From: Oxalobacteraceae bacterium
Lineage (GTDB): Bacteria > Pseudomonadota > Gammaproteobacteria > Burkholderiales > Burkholderiaceae_D
DNA: 64,000 nucleotides
Direction: 5' to 3'
Assembly: GCA_021298555.1 (NCBI GenBank)
Contig: JAJTGE010000019.1
Span: 1 to 64,000 of the forward strand
This document shows positions 51,189 through 60,765 of this stretch, piece after piece (the stretch's first letter is position 1; each line of letters starts with the position of its first letter). The position numbers and the translations under genes are program-made. The notes under the pieces are model-generated. The model searched no databases. It was not told where the DNA came from and saw only the letters and a program-made list of their open reading frames with translations.

Positions 51189-52553
51189 ATGAATACGACA
51201 AATACCGAGACGAGCGTAGGTCCGGAGACCTTTACCAAGGTCGCCCAAAAACTAATTCCCTTTCTCTTCCTCTGTTATGTAGTGGCGTTTCTGGATCGCG
51301 TCAATGTGGGCTTTGCAAAATTACAGATGGCTCCAGAGCTTCAGTTTTCCGATGCAGTATTCGGATTCGGTGCAGGCATTTTCTTTATTGGTTACTTTAT
51401 TTTTGAAGTGCCGAGTAACGTCATACTAGAAAAAGTGGGTGCCCGCGCATGGATTGCGCGCATCATGATTTCTTGGGGCATCATCTCCAGTGCCTTTATG
51501 TTTGTTGACAAATTCACTTGGGGTACGTTAGCCGCCTCGTTTAACTGTACTGATCCAGAGTTTTCGTTCTATGTGCTGCGCTTTTTACTTGGCGTGGCAG
51601 AAGCTGGATTTTTCCCAGGAATTATTCTGTACCTAACCTACTGGTTTCCGGGATCACGCAGAGCAAAGATGGTAGCGCTATTCATGACGGCGATTGCTGT
51701 ATCCAATCTCGTGGGCTCGCCACTTTCCGGTGCCATCATGCAGTACATGGATGGTGCTGCGGGTGTAAGTGGTTGGAAGTGGTTATTCTTGCTAGAGGGC
51801 GTTCCTTCGATACTGGTAGGTTTTATGGTGTTTTATTTTTTACCAAATAGTCCACGCGAAGCAACATGGCTGACTACAGAAGAACAAGACTACGTTATCG
51901 CTCAAGTTCAGGAAGATGAAAAACTCAAAAGCACTGACGATAGCGAACATCACTGGATGGATGCCTTTAAAGATATTCGAGTCTGGGCACTTGCGCTGGT
52001 GTATTTTAGTGGCGTGGTGTGCTTCTATGCGATTAATTTCTGGATGCCGACCATCATTCAAGAGCTAGGTGTTGATAAAAAAGATTTTTTTAAAGTTGGT
52101 TTGATCAGCATTATTCCTTGGGGTATCGCAGCAGTATTTATGGTCGTCTGGGGCGCCCATTCCGATAAAACAGGTGAGCGTCGCTATCATGTAGCAGGCT
52201 CGCTGTTTATTTGCATAGTCGGTTTGATAGGCTTGGCGTTCGTGGGTAAGGCACCGATTCCTTCCATCATTGCACTGACCGTAGTAGCATCAGGCGTGCT
52301 GGCTTTTGTGGCAACCTTCTGGTCATTACCAACTGCATTTTTAACGGGTACGGCCGCTGCTGCAGGTATTGCGTTCATTAATTCTGTAGGTAATCTGGGT
52401 GGTCACTTCGGCCCTGATTTGATAGGACGCGTCAGAAACCTATCCGGAGGTGCAACAGAGTCAGCATTCTGGGCTTTGGCAGCGATTGCTCTTGTGGGTG
52501 TGATCATTACTCTGGTGATATCGCGAGATGAAACGACTGGCCAAACTGTCTGA
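51189..52553 (+). CDS. MFS transporter, anion:cation symporter type
   Basis: A 454-residue inner-membrane carrier with twelve helices. The family signatures are LCYVVAFLDRVNVGFAKLQM at the first helix, the FEVPSNVILEKVGARAWIARIMISWG loop, LRFLLGVAEAGFFPGIILYLTYWFPGSRRAKM, and LEGVPSILVGFMVFYFLPNSPREATWLTTEEQ. This is the ACS branch that imports organic acids such as phthalate, 4-hydroxyphenylacetate or tartrate. The following SDR gene may act on the imported substrate. An aromatic acid is possible but not proven. A weak hairpin terminator follows. Confidence 0.88.
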   Translation: MNTTNTETSVGPETFTKVAQKLIPFLFLCYVVAFLDRVNVGFAKLQMAPELQFSDAVFGFGAGIFFIGYFIFEVPSNVILEKVGARAWIARIMISWGIISSAFMFVDKFTWGTLAASFNCTDPEFSFYVLRFLLGVAEAGFFPGIILYLTYWFPGSRRAKMVALFMTAIAVSNLVGSPLSGAIMQYMDGAAGVSGWKWLFLLEGVPSILVGFMVFYFLPNSPREATWLTTEEQDYVIAQVQEDEKLKSTDDSEHHWMDAFKDIRVWALALVYFSGVVCFYAINFWMPTIIQELGVDKKDFFKVGLISIIPWGIAAVFMVVWGAHSDKTGERRYHVAGSLFICIVGLIGLAFVGKAPIPSIIALTVVASGVLAFVATFWSLPTAFLTGTAAAAGIAFINSVGNLGGHFGPDLIGRVRNLSGGATESAFWALAAIALVGVIITLVISRDETTGQTV

Positions 52554-52586
52554 AGTAACGTAAGCGTAAAACACTATGCAGCCACT

Positions 52587-52612
52587 AGAGGCCCTCTCTG
52601 AGGGCCTCTTAT
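52587..52612 (+). terminator. Possible terminator after the MFS gene
   Basis: Inverted repeat AGAGGCCC / GGGCCTCT with a seven-base loop, followed by a short TTA rather than a full T run. It lies 34 bases after the stop. It may only partly terminate before the SDR gene. Confidence 0.6.
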
Positions 52613-52637
52613 ATTGCCAACTTGGAGCAAACGATAA

Positions 52638-53384
52638 ATGAGTCAATTAGATTTGCAAAAAAAAATAGCGGTGATTACCGGCGGTGCACAGGGCATAGGC
52701 TTTAATACAGCTAAGCGGATGATTGCATCCGGCGCTCACGTAGCGCTATGGGATAGAGATGCAGCACAGCTAGAGATCGCATTAAAAGAATTAGGCGCTG
52801 CTGCCTGGGGAACCCCTGTTGATATTGCGGATAATGATTCCGTACTCAAAGCGACGGCGGCAACGCAAGCACACTTTGGACGCATAGATATTTTGGTGAA
52901 CAACGCAGCTATCGTTGGACCTAATGCACCTATGTGGGAATATCCTATCGCTAGCTTTGTTGATGTGATGAATATTAATGTGAATGGTACTTTTTTAGTC
53001 ATTCGTGCAGTTATACCGTTGATGATAGCCACGGGCTACGGTCGGGTGGTGAATGTGGCCTCCATAGCGGGTAAAGAGGGTAATCCGAATGCCTCAGCCT
53101 ATTCAGCCTCCAAAGCGGCGGTGATTTCACTAACCAAGAGCTTGGGCAAAGAACTGGCGGATAAAAATATTGCAGTTAATTGTGTTACACCAGCCATAGC
53201 TAAAACAAAATTGGCTATGGAACAGGATCCAAAACACATAGCCTACATACTTGGAAAAATTCCGCGCGGACGTATGCTTGAACTAGATGAAGCTTCGGCG
53301 ATGATTTGCTGGCTTTGTACGGAAGAAAATTCATTTACTACGGGAGCTGTATTCGATTTGTCGGGCGGTAGAGCGACTTATTAA
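52638..53384 (+). CDS. SDR-family oxidoreductase (FabG-like)
   Basis: A 248-residue short-chain dehydrogenase with all classical motifs: TGGAQGIG, DRD at the cofactor switch (favouring NAD), NNAAIVG, Ser in NVASIAGKEG, YSASKAAVISLTKSLGKEL and the ending TTGAVFDLSGGRATY. It lies 84 bases after the MFS gene behind CTTGGAGC and may oxidise or reduce the substrate that carrier imports. The exact substrate is unknown. Confidence 0.87.
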   Translation: MSQLDLQKKIAVITGGAQGIGFNTAKRMIASGAHVALWDRDAAQLEIALKELGAAAWGTPVDIADNDSVLKATAATQAHFGRIDILVNNAAIVGPNAPMWEYPIASFVDVMNINVNGTFLVIRAVIPLMIATGYGRVVNVASIAGKEGNPNASAYSASKAAVISLTKSLGKELADKNIAVNCVTPAIAKTKLAMEQDPKHIAYILGKIPRGRMLELDEASAMICWLCTEENSFTTGAVFDLSGGRATY

Positions 53385-53563
53385 TAAAATAAATATTAAT
53401 TTACTTTAACAAGCAACCTAGCAGACCTGAGCCCGCTTTCCCAAGATTACATTTCCGCCATAATTCTCCAAAACTACCCAGCTAAGGACAATCGTGGTGG
53501 TGATTCTGATGACGCTGACTTATTATTAATTCCACCTCTACTATCAGGGGCTTGGAGATAGTG

Positions 53564-53905
53564 ATGCCGCATGCGTCAGAGTTGTATATTGACTTTATCA
53601 GTAAACGTCACTCGCTAAGGGAGAGTGTATCTCTACCCGCTATAGATCCTTTAGAGGAACGATTAGTTGAAATAATTGCTAGCGCCTCTGAATCTAACAA
53701 GCCACTTTCAGTCACTGAACTTATCAATATGAGCGAGTTGGGATCACCTACTACGCTTCACCAACGCCTGACTATGCTTCGTACCAAAGGATGGATAGAG
53801 CTGGCCTATACCAACAATGCGCGCCGACGCCAACTGCAGCTTACTCCTGACGGATTTCGATATTTCGACAAGCTGGCAAAGTGTATGATTTCAAGTATTC
53901 GTTAA
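53564..53905 (+). CDS. Winged-helix (MarR-like) DNA-binding protein
   Basis: A 113-residue protein from ATG 53564 with GGAG upstream. The C-terminal 75 residues form a winged helix: LVEIIASASESNKPLSVTELINMSELGSPTTLHQRLTMLRTKGWIELAYTNNARRRQLQLTPDGFRYFDKL. The recognition helix is around TTLHQRLTMLRTKG and the wing around NNARRRQLQLT. It is a single gene downstream of the SDR and may regulate that unit. It lacks the dimerisation helices of full-length MarR proteins. Confidence 0.62.
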   Translation: MPHASELYIDFISKRHSLRESVSLPAIDPLEERLVEIIASASESNKPLSVTELINMSELGSPTTLHQRLTMLRTKGWIELAYTNNARRRQLQLTPDGFRYFDKLAKCMISSIR

Positions 53906-54002
53906 TACAGTTTCGATGCGATTGCCCTAGCTTACGAATAACACCAGTATATAAAATATAAACTTTGGGAATGATTATAAAAACTGCAGGAAACCACAGT
54001 AT

Positions 54003-56615
54003 TTATATCAACATTAAAAAGCCGTTCGCTGTCATTCCCATACCGAGCAATGCAGCTAGTCCGGATCCATAGAGCACCCAGCGCGACGTTGAGAAGAACG
54101 CCATAAAACTCAGGCCTATGCCAAACAGAAGTATGGCTTTGGCTACTGCAAATGAGTTCATTTGTAGACTGGCTTGTTGAGCCAACGCATTTTGTTGATT
54201 AATAGAGCTAGCCAATTCTTTTTTACCGTTCATGGTCAACGGTGAAGACTCCAGATTTTGAATAGCAGATCGATAAAGCACAAGACGGCTTTCAGTTATG
54301 TCTTTTTGTTCATTGCTAAGCGCTGAGGTGTCACTCAACGATAAATCTAGTCCGCTAGCTGTTAGCTGATAATTCGTTTGTTGTGCGCTGACGCTTTGAA
54401 AAGCGGACTGAGCTTGTACAACCTGATAGCCATGACCAACCATTTGTGTTTGTGCAGAGGATTCTCCAACGCTGGAGAGGCCGTGTGCAGCGCTGAGTGC
54501 GGTAAATAACACCCCCGCTATTAGTCGATGGTGAGAGCTAGTCAATGGAACAGAATCAGCAACAGCGGCTGATTCTTTTTTTTCTAATTTCGGCGAGTTT
54601 GCCGCAGGAATTATGGTTGGTGGTATTGATGGTACGGGCGAAGGCGAAGGCGCAGTAGTGGCAGCGGCTGTTACAGGCACAACGGCAACAGGTTGTTGTT
54701 TGACTTCAGCAGGTCTGGGTGCATTAGAAATCGATGACATATCTACGCCTTTGGAATTTGGTTTATTCACGTCGTATTTTTCTAGCTGATCTAGGCAGCC
54801 ATGAATTTTGGCAGTACGTATTTTTGCAAATACCATGCGTTTTTTCGGAGTCCCTGCGGCTTCGCCAGAGTCATCTGATATGTCATTTCGGATGATGGGT
54901 CCATCACCGTCGTGGGCTTGCACATCGGTATTGCCGTGATGGTCCACATCATGCTGATGGCGGGATATCTCTGGCCCATCACTTTTCTTGATGGATGATT
55001 TTCCTGTATTGGCTTTGTCATCGCGAAGATGTTTGGCCGATATATCAACGCCGTTATTAGTTGAATGCCGGTTGATTTCAGGACCATCAGAGTCATCGAT
55101 ACGATTTTTGGTTATTGACCCATCAGCATCATTGATATGATTTTTGGTTATTGGCCCGTCAGCATCATCGATACGATTTTTGGTGACAGGCCCATCGGAA
55201 TCATCAATTCGATTTTTGGTTATTAGTCCGCTATCTGAATCGGTAATATGATTACTGATCGATGGACCCTTCTCAGCATCGACAAGATGGCTTTTTATTT
55301 TTGGACCAGAGCCATCATTTAAAGCATTTTTTAGTACAGGCCCGTCTTGTTTATTTTTTTTCGCCTTATTGGGCGCGGACTCAAGCTTGTCTTCCTTGAG
55401 CGTATGGTTAATGACAGGGCCGGTAGTAGAGTCACTAGCATCTTTGGGTGGCACATCATTTATCTGATTTGCATTTTCGGCGATAGTTGCCAGCCCCTGT
55501 TCATCTTGAATCGCCTTTGCCAGGTTCTCAGAGTTTTCGCGTATCTTGCCGCTGATTGTATTTTCCAGGGCATTTTTTCCCAGCGACAGTTTTCCGTCTT
55601 TTACTCTGTCGGAATGATCTACTTTTTGAAAATCTTCGTTACTTGATTTTTCTGTTTCGACTAGAAACTTTCTGTCAAATACGACGCTTTCTTCTTCACC
55701 TTTTTCAATCGCTGTGGGGATTTCATTTTTAGGTTTTTTTATAACTGGGCGACGGTCCAAAGGCCTTTCATTTTTTAGGAAAAGAATTTGGTAATAAGCT
55801 TTGAAGCTATCTTCGGAGTAGCCGAATGCCGGCAGCATTCGTTTAAATAAGTCTCTTTCTGCGTTTTCAACTAAACCATCCGACAACATGGTGTCGCAGG
55901 TATTAACAAGCAAACATAGTTTTTGTCGTGGGTTTAGAAGATCAGGGGCATTTTTTAAAAATTGATGTGCTTTGTTCTGACCGACATATTTCAAAGCTGC
56001 TTTAAGTAGACTTTTAGATTCCCCAATAATGACTTGTAATTGTCCGATTTCTTCTGTGGCCATTACTCCGTCAGAAGACATCATGTAGAGCAAGGAGACC
56101 GCCAAACTTAACTGTGGTGTAAGCGTATCGGGGCTAAAGTCACCGTCAAACGATCCGAGAACAGAACGTTTGTTTTTGATAGATATTGCACCGAAGTAGG
56201 GTTTGAATGATTTTTCGGAGTGGCCCAGGGAGGTCAGTATATTTTGAAACAGATCCCATTCAAGGCTGGATAATTCGCCGTCTGCCATGATGGAATCGCA
56301 AACGTTTATCAGTATGCATAACTTGTCGTTACCAAAAACTACCGAAGGTAGTTCTTGTAAAAAATCTTCTATTGGTGTGGCTTCAACGTAGCGCACAGCC
56401 CGGTGGAGCGCTTCTTCGTTGTCGCCTATGACAGACTGTAACTGACTGCTTTCGCTGTCTGATACCTCGCCATCAGCAATCATCATATAAATGATGGATG
56501 CAATTAAAGCTATTAATGGGGTGAGTTGAACGCGGGCGTCACTTCCCGCACCTGGAATATATTTGTCCAGATTGAGGCTTTTGAATAAATGCTTAAATAA
56601 ATCGCCCGAACCCAT
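54003..56615 (-). CDS. Large membrane protein with two TerB-like domains and 12-residue repeats
   Basis: An 870-residue protein of unusual architecture. Residues about 30-150 and 165-285 are two TerB-like helical domains with four acidic motifs, ADGEVSDSE, ADGELSSLE, SDGVMATEE and SDGLVENAE. A charged region (290-395) leads to a run of 12-residue repeats of the form G-P-x-T-K-N-R/H-I-D/N-D-A/S-D (core about 462-510, degenerate copies about 405-590). A Pro/Ala-rich linker (645-690), one hydrophobic segment (about 700-720), a Gln/Ser-rich stretch and two C-terminal helices (about 815-868) follow. It may be a membrane-bound stress or scaffold protein; no function is known. Confidence 0.62.
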   Translation of the reverse strand: MGSGDLFKHLFKSLNLDKYIPGAGSDARVQLTPLIALIASIIYMMIADGEVSDSESSQLQSVIGDNEEALHRAVRYVEATPIEDFLQELPSVVFGNDKLCILINVCDSIMADGELSSLEWDLFQNILTSLGHSEKSFKPYFGAISIKNKRSVLGSFDGDFSPDTLTPQLSLAVSLLYMMSSDGVMATEEIGQLQVIIGESKSLLKAALKYVGQNKAHQFLKNAPDLLNPRQKLCLLVNTCDTMLSDGLVENAERDLFKRMLPAFGYSEDSFKAYYQILFLKNERPLDRRPVIKKPKNEIPTAIEKGEEESVVFDRKFLVETEKSSNEDFQKVDHSDRVKDGKLSLGKNALENTISGKIRENSENLAKAIQDEQGLATIAENANQINDVPPKDASDSTTGPVINHTLKEDKLESAPNKAKKNKQDGPVLKNALNDGSGPKIKSHLVDAEKGPSISNHITDSDSGLITKNRIDDSDGPVTKNRIDDADGPITKNHINDADGSITKNRIDDSDGPEINRHSTNNGVDISAKHLRDDKANTGKSSIKKSDGPEISRHQHDVDHHGNTDVQAHDGDGPIIRNDISDDSGEAAGTPKKRMVFAKIRTAKIHGCLDQLEKYDVNKPNSKGVDMSSISNAPRPAEVKQQPVAVVPVTAAATTAPSPSPVPSIPPTIIPAANSPKLEKKESAAVADSVPLTSSHHRLIAGVLFTALSAAHGLSSVGESSAQTQMVGHGYQVVQAQSAFQSVSAQQTNYQLTASGLDLSLSDTSALSNEQKDITESRLVLYRSAIQNLESSPLTMNGKKELASSINQQNALAQQASLQMNSFAVAKAILLFGIGLSFMAFFSTSRWVLYGSGLAALLGMGMTANGFLMLI
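55085..55230 (-). repeat. 36-bp in-frame tandem repeats of the TerB protein gene
   Basis: Four nearly identical 36-base units encode GxITKNRIDDxD. More diverged units extend on both sides (about 54890-55440). Neighbouring units differ at several silent positions, so the repetition is ancient or under selection at the protein level. Confidence 0.85.
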
Positions 56616-56846
56616 GGTGACTGTTGGCTGCTTTGAGTAGTAAACAAGAGCTGCTCACCGGCCGGGTAAGACAGTTTCTCTCAAAGATAACGGTACACTT
56701 GGTGGGTAATGATGCGGGTTACAGAATAGACAGAATATTTACAGATTACTGTATTGTCATTTAACGAGTTGAGGAAATCGGTTTTCCACAGCTTGGAATC
56801 GACTTAATTGATTTGAGTTCGCGCGACGGCACTTAGCCTAAGACGC

Positions 56847-57731
56847 CTAAAATCGTGTGCCATAGCGAATGATTAGCCGGTTGGTTTCTATATAGCCATT
56901 TTTGGTTTCTAGATCGCGGCCGTATTGAACGGTGACCCTGCCAAAGTCAAAGTTGGCTGCACCGGTGATTTGCCAGCGCTGAAGGGATATGGGATCGTTG
57001 AGGTCAAGCCCGTTAAGATTTGTTTCTCCACCTTGGGTGTAAAAATGCGTCGCCGCTAACGAGTAACGATCACTGATGATATAGCGTAGCCCGTTTTGTG
57101 CCGAATACAGATTTTGTTGGCGCAAGGGGACATGTGCCAAGCCATAGTCATCGTTTTTACCGAACCATACACCATCAACTGCCGTCATCCATTCCAGATT
57201 TCGTGCTAGCGAGCGCTGATAGCCAACTTGTAGCGCCGAAGAAATACGGTTGGCTCCCATGTTGAGAGAAGAGCGTCGCGCATCATAGCTTCCAGTAGGT
57301 AGGGTCAGGTAACCGCCTACTGCCAGATACTCGCCGGTGTCACGGTTCGAGTATGGCCATACGGCCAGCAGAAATGACACATCGCCCGTACCCGAGTCAC
57401 CAGGTAGTTTGCTCAATGTTCCTGCGGGCTGAATATTTCCCATGGGCAGCTGCGCATAGATAAACGCAGGAAGGCTGTACAAATCGAACGAGGTACCCAA
57501 TCGGATTTGTATCTGTTCAGACTCGATTTTTGTACCAGGTCTAAAGCGACTACCATTTTTGAAATAGTCACCACGTTCAGAGAGTTGATAAGACACTAAA
57601 AACTGCTTCACCCCTGGGTTAGGCGCAATAATTTCGCCGGGTATCAAATCAATAGCAATTGCATGCCGCTGCCAAAAAAGGATAACCAAGCAAAGTAACT
57701 TAAGAATGCTGTGGCGGTAGGATAGGGTCAT
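56847..57731 (-). CDS. Outer-membrane transporter-like protein (PF13557 type)
   Basis: A 294-residue protein with a signal peptide (LKLLCLVILFWQRHAIA) and a predicted beta-barrel body. The start IDLIPGEIIAPNPGVKQFLVSYQLSERGDYF, the central GDVSFLLAVWPYSNRDTGEYLAVGGYLTLPTGSYDARR and the aromatic C terminus RLIIRYGTRF match the family described as putative MetA-pathway phenol degradation proteins. These probably form channels for hydrophobic compounds. It is divergent from the two-component system and is a candidate target for it. Confidence 0.75.
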   Translation of the reverse strand: MTLSYRHSILKLLCLVILFWQRHAIAIDLIPGEIIAPNPGVKQFLVSYQLSERGDYFKNGSRFRPGTKIESEQIQIRLGTSFDLYSLPAFIYAQLPMGNIQPAGTLSKLPGDSGTGDVSFLLAVWPYSNRDTGEYLAVGGYLTLPTGSYDARRSSLNMGANRISSALQVGYQRSLARNLEWMTAVDGVWFGKNDDYGLAHVPLRQQNLYSAQNGLRYIISDRYSLAATHFYTQGGETNLNGLDLNDPISLQRWQITGAANFDFGRVTVQYGRDLETKNGYIETNRLIIRYGTRF

Positions 57732-58098
57732 TATTGAATGTTTTACTTTTTACAATAACAACATTAATTTGTCAGGTTGTAATTAACTAGCTTGGTTTAT
57801 AAACTGACAAAACCAGCCTCGGGATTAAAACCATATATCAAAGCAATAAAACGAAATAAATAGTTGAGTAACCTTTAATTACGTACAGATTTATGACACT
57901 TAAAATAAATCAATAGAAAGTATAAGTGAAATAAATACAAATTACGAATATGTAATTATTTGTTAGCTTCGGTTGCTTATTATTAGTTTAATTAAATACT
58001 TGTGACGGTCAAAACTCAGTCTAAAGTTACATCCATGACAAACAATTTACGCGTGCAATGGATAATGCTCAATAATTAATGTTTTAACAACACGCCTA
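57732..58098. promoter_or_regulatory. 367-base divergent AT-rich region
   Basis: No gene. It separates the leftward outer-membrane gene from the rightward response-regulator gene, and must hold both promoters. A perfect inverted repeat AATTAC-N6-GTAATT (57940-57957) is a candidate regulator site. I cannot assign -35/-10 elements with confidence because the region is very AT-rich. Confidence 0.4.
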
Positions 58099-58794
58099 AT
58101 GAAAATACTTCTAATTGAAGATGAAATCAAGATAGCTGAATTTACTATTCTCGCTCTTTCGGCAGCGGGTTTTACAGTCAGCCATGTAAGCAATGGAGCA
58201 GCCGGTCTCGCTGCCATGCTGGATGGAGATTATGACTTGGTAGTTTTGGATGTAATGCTGCCAGCACTGGATGGGTTCGAGGTGTTAAAAAAAGCTCGTG
58301 AGTTAGGTAATAAAATCCCCGTGGTTTTTTTGACAGCTAAAGGTGAGCTACCTTATCGCCTGAAGGGCTTTGAAATAGGTGGCGATGATTATATCTCTAA
58401 GCCATTTTTTGCCGAAGAATTAGTGGCTCGCGTCAGAGCGATTAAGGCCAGAATTAATAACGATAACGTAGATGAAATAACCATTAATCAAGTTTGTCTG
58501 AATAAAGTAAGTAGTAGGGTGTTTTGGAGAGGTATCTCAACACCGCTGAGTCAGAGAGAATTTAGCCTGATTGAGTTCTTAATGCGATCACCGGGACACA
58601 TTTTTTCCAGAAAGCAGATTCTGCAGCATGTATGGGCGATTAGCTTTAATCCAGAAACAAATGTTGTCGATGTCTATATCCAACGCATAAGAAAAAAATT
58701 GAACAGGAATTCTCCGTCAGGAATTGAATTTCCGATTGAAACTATCCGAGGTGTTGGATATAGATTTCGCCTCGAATCTAAAGTCGAACAATGA
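58099..58794 (+). CDS. OmpR-family response regulator
   Basis: A 231-residue regulator. The receiver domain has acidic pair IEDE, phosphoacceptor Asp51 in LVVLDVMLPALDGFEV, Thr in FLTAKG and Lys in ISKPFFAEEL. The C-terminal winged helix is PLSQREFSLIEFLMRSPGHIFSRKQILQHVWAISFNPETNVVDVYIQRIRKKLN, ending IRGVGYRF. It overlaps the histidine kinase gene by four bases. It probably controls neighbours such as the divergent outer-membrane protein; the signal is unknown. Confidence 0.92.
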   Translation: MKILLIEDEIKIAEFTILALSAAGFTVSHVSNGAAGLAAMLDGDYDLVVLDVMLPALDGFEVLKKARELGNKIPVVFLTAKGELPYRLKGFEIGGDDYISKPFFAEELVARVRAIKARINNDNVDEITINQVCLNKVSSRVFWRGISTPLSQREFSLIEFLMRSPGHIFSRKQILQHVWAISFNPETNVVDVYIQRIRKKLNRNSPSGIEFPIETIRGVGYRFRLESKVEQ

Positions 58795-60176
58795 AACGGT
58801 CACTGAGATGGATAATTTTTGGTTATATCCTCCTTGCTGTTTTATTTATATTTATAGTAAATAGAACTATTGCTCAAAGACTTTCACCACAAACTGTCAA
58901 CAGCCGTCTAAAAGCTGATGTGGCAAACACCATGGAAAACTGTAAGGACGTAAGTAATAGCCGCCAACAGTATTTAGGATGTGCTGTACAGGTAAGTAAG
59001 GATCCAATTTTTGGCGGCATGACTAAATACTATGTATTGTGTGCTGAGAGAGATAAATCAACTTCAGAACAGCCTGCCATTTGCGAAGAAATTCGCGGTA
59101 TGCAATTCGAAAATTCTAAAGAGATGGTGTCACCCACAGTCGAAATTGTGGAGCAGTCGATAAACAACGAAGCATGGATGATTGCGCAATTTTCATCAAA
59201 TCCATCAGGGCCAAAGATAGTAATTCTTAGAAAAAATATTGATGAGTATGTCTTGTCACTTTGGGATTTTCGAACCAGGGTCGCCACCTATACAGGTCCC
59301 TTTTTATTGCTGTCGTTAATAGTTCTCGCATGGTTTTGTAGCAATTTAATCATGGCGCCGATTCGGCAAATTGAAGAATCTCTAAAAAAATTATCATCTA
59401 AAAATTTGGATAAACCCTTGGAGATCATGCCTGTTTACAAAGAATTTGACAGCTTTATCACCGTATTTGAGCTATTAAGAATCCGATTGAATGAAAGTTT
59501 TGTTCAGGCTCGTCGATTTGCAGGAGATGCATCCCACGAATTGAAAACCCCGCTGACTATTTTGCGCGGAAACACGGAGCGCATTATTGCCCGTTTGCCG
59601 ACGGGATCAGAAGAGCAAGTACGAATGCGCTCCGTAGCTGATGAGGTAGAACGCTTGATAGACATTACGGAAAAGCTGCTGCTACTGTCTAGTGCAGATG
59701 CCAATATTATTCAGTACGAAATGAGAGAAGTGAATGTCAGCGATGTTATTGGGCAACTAGTAATTGACGCAAAAATTTTCCAGGAAAAGCTTGTTATCAC
59801 CAGTGATTTACAAACTAAGATAGTTTGGCTATGTGATCCAAATTTGATCAACCAACTTTTTTATAATTTATACACTAATGCCGTTAAATATAACGTGGAA
59901 GATGGTTGGATCAGAATAAAACTCACTAAGTTAACGAATGGGTTTGAATTTTTAATGTCGAATCCCACATCAAATCCACCGGCAGATCTTGCCCAAAGAG
60001 CATTCGATCGTTTTTACCGGGGAGATTATTCGCGAGCTAGAAATATTGATGGTGTAGGCTTAGGTTTGAGCCTGTCTCAAGAGATTGCCCGGGTTCACGG
60101 GGCTGCACTGACCTTGAATGTCAGCGCAGAAAATGTCGTTACGCTAAGTCTTCGATTCCCTGCGGGTGGCAGTTGA
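58791..60176 (+). CDS. Membrane sensor histidine kinase
   Basis: A 461-residue kinase: one N-terminal helix (about 5-27), a periplasmic sensor region (about 28-165), a second helix (about 170-190), a HAMP-like linker, then H-box FAGDASHELKTPLTILRGNTE, N-box NQLFYNLYTNAVKYN and G-box GVGLGLSLSQEIA. The F-box region is DLAQRAFDRFYRGDYSRA. The sensor region contains four cysteines (MENCKD, LGCAV, VLCAE, AICEE) that could respond to redox state or metal by disulfides. It is translationally coupled to the response regulator. Confidence 0.9.
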   Translation: MKRSLRWIIFGYILLAVLFIFIVNRTIAQRLSPQTVNSRLKADVANTMENCKDVSNSRQQYLGCAVQVSKDPIFGGMTKYYVLCAERDKSTSEQPAICEEIRGMQFENSKEMVSPTVEIVEQSINNEAWMIAQFSSNPSGPKIVILRKNIDEYVLSLWDFRTRVATYTGPFLLLSLIVLAWFCSNLIMAPIRQIEESLKKLSSKNLDKPLEIMPVYKEFDSFITVFELLRIRLNESFVQARRFAGDASHELKTPLTILRGNTERIIARLPTGSEEQVRMRSVADEVERLIDITEKLLLLSSADANIIQYEMREVNVSDVIGQLVIDAKIFQEKLVITSDLQTKIVWLCDPNLINQLFYNLYTNAVKYNVEDGWIRIKLTKLTNGFEFLMSNPTSNPPADLAQRAFDRFYRGDYSRARNIDGVGLGLSLSQEIARVHGAALTLNVSAENVVTLSLRFPAGGS

Positions 60177-60283
60177 AAAATTTTCTGTTAATTAGCTTCA
60201 TTGCAGATGAATGTAATCACCACAGTTCGGATTGAAATCAGTGCATAGGACTAATGGTCTACGTCATCCAGATACTATGGAGC

Positions 60284-60682
60284 TTACATCGCCGTTGCAG
60301 CTGCACCCACTTCGCCGCGTATTAGCTCATTTCTGACAATCTCTGTGGGTTGAAAAAGTTTGATTAAGCAGTCAATAAGTTTGGCAGCTTTACCGCTGTT
60401 ATCCATAGAAAAATTACAGACATAGACATCGAGGGTAACAGCGCCTAGCTCTGGCCAGGTATGCAGAGCAAGATGGGATTCAGCGAGCAAGACCGTGCCG
60501 GTGACTCCACCGCACTCGCCTGCATGTAGACCTGGAAAAGCATGAAAGACTTCGCTAACGGCAGTCAGTCCACATTTATCCACTAACTCCAGGCAGTAGC
60601 GACGTAAAGAATCAGCATCTATCATCAGAGGAAGATGAGATGGGCAGCCTGCAATGTCGGCAGTAAGATGAATTCCACGCAT
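60284..60682 (-). CDS. speD: S-adenosylmethionine decarboxylase (SpeD/SpeH type)
   Basis: A 132-residue prokaryotic AdoMet decarboxylase. The self-cleavage site is Glu68-Ser69 in LLAESHLALHTWPE; Ser69 becomes the pyruvoyl group. Catalytic residues are also seen in GECGGVTGT and in VYVCNFSMDNSGKA. It provides decarboxylated AdoMet for spermidine synthesis in the cytoplasm. The start is ATG 60682 behind AAGGAA. The AT-hook protein gene lies 83 bases upstream on the same strand; no speE is nearby. Confidence 0.9.
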   Translation of the reverse strand: MRGIHLTADIAGCPSHLPLMIDADSLRRYCLELVDKCGLTAVSEVFHAFPGLHAGECGGVTGTVLLAESHLALHTWPELGAVTLDVYVCNFSMDNSGKAAKLIDCLIKLFQPTEIVRNELIRGEVGAAATAM

Positions 60683-60765
60683 AGTAAATTCCTTTCCCCT
60701 TAAAACAAGAAAGAAACCCTCCGAGTACACATGTACCAATTAGAAGGGTAGTTAAAAAAAGCCGG

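Noticed and set aside
55085..55230. Regular 36-base repeats resembling CRISPR repeat length
   Set aside because: The units are contiguous with no spacers and translate in frame as protein repeats within a long gene.
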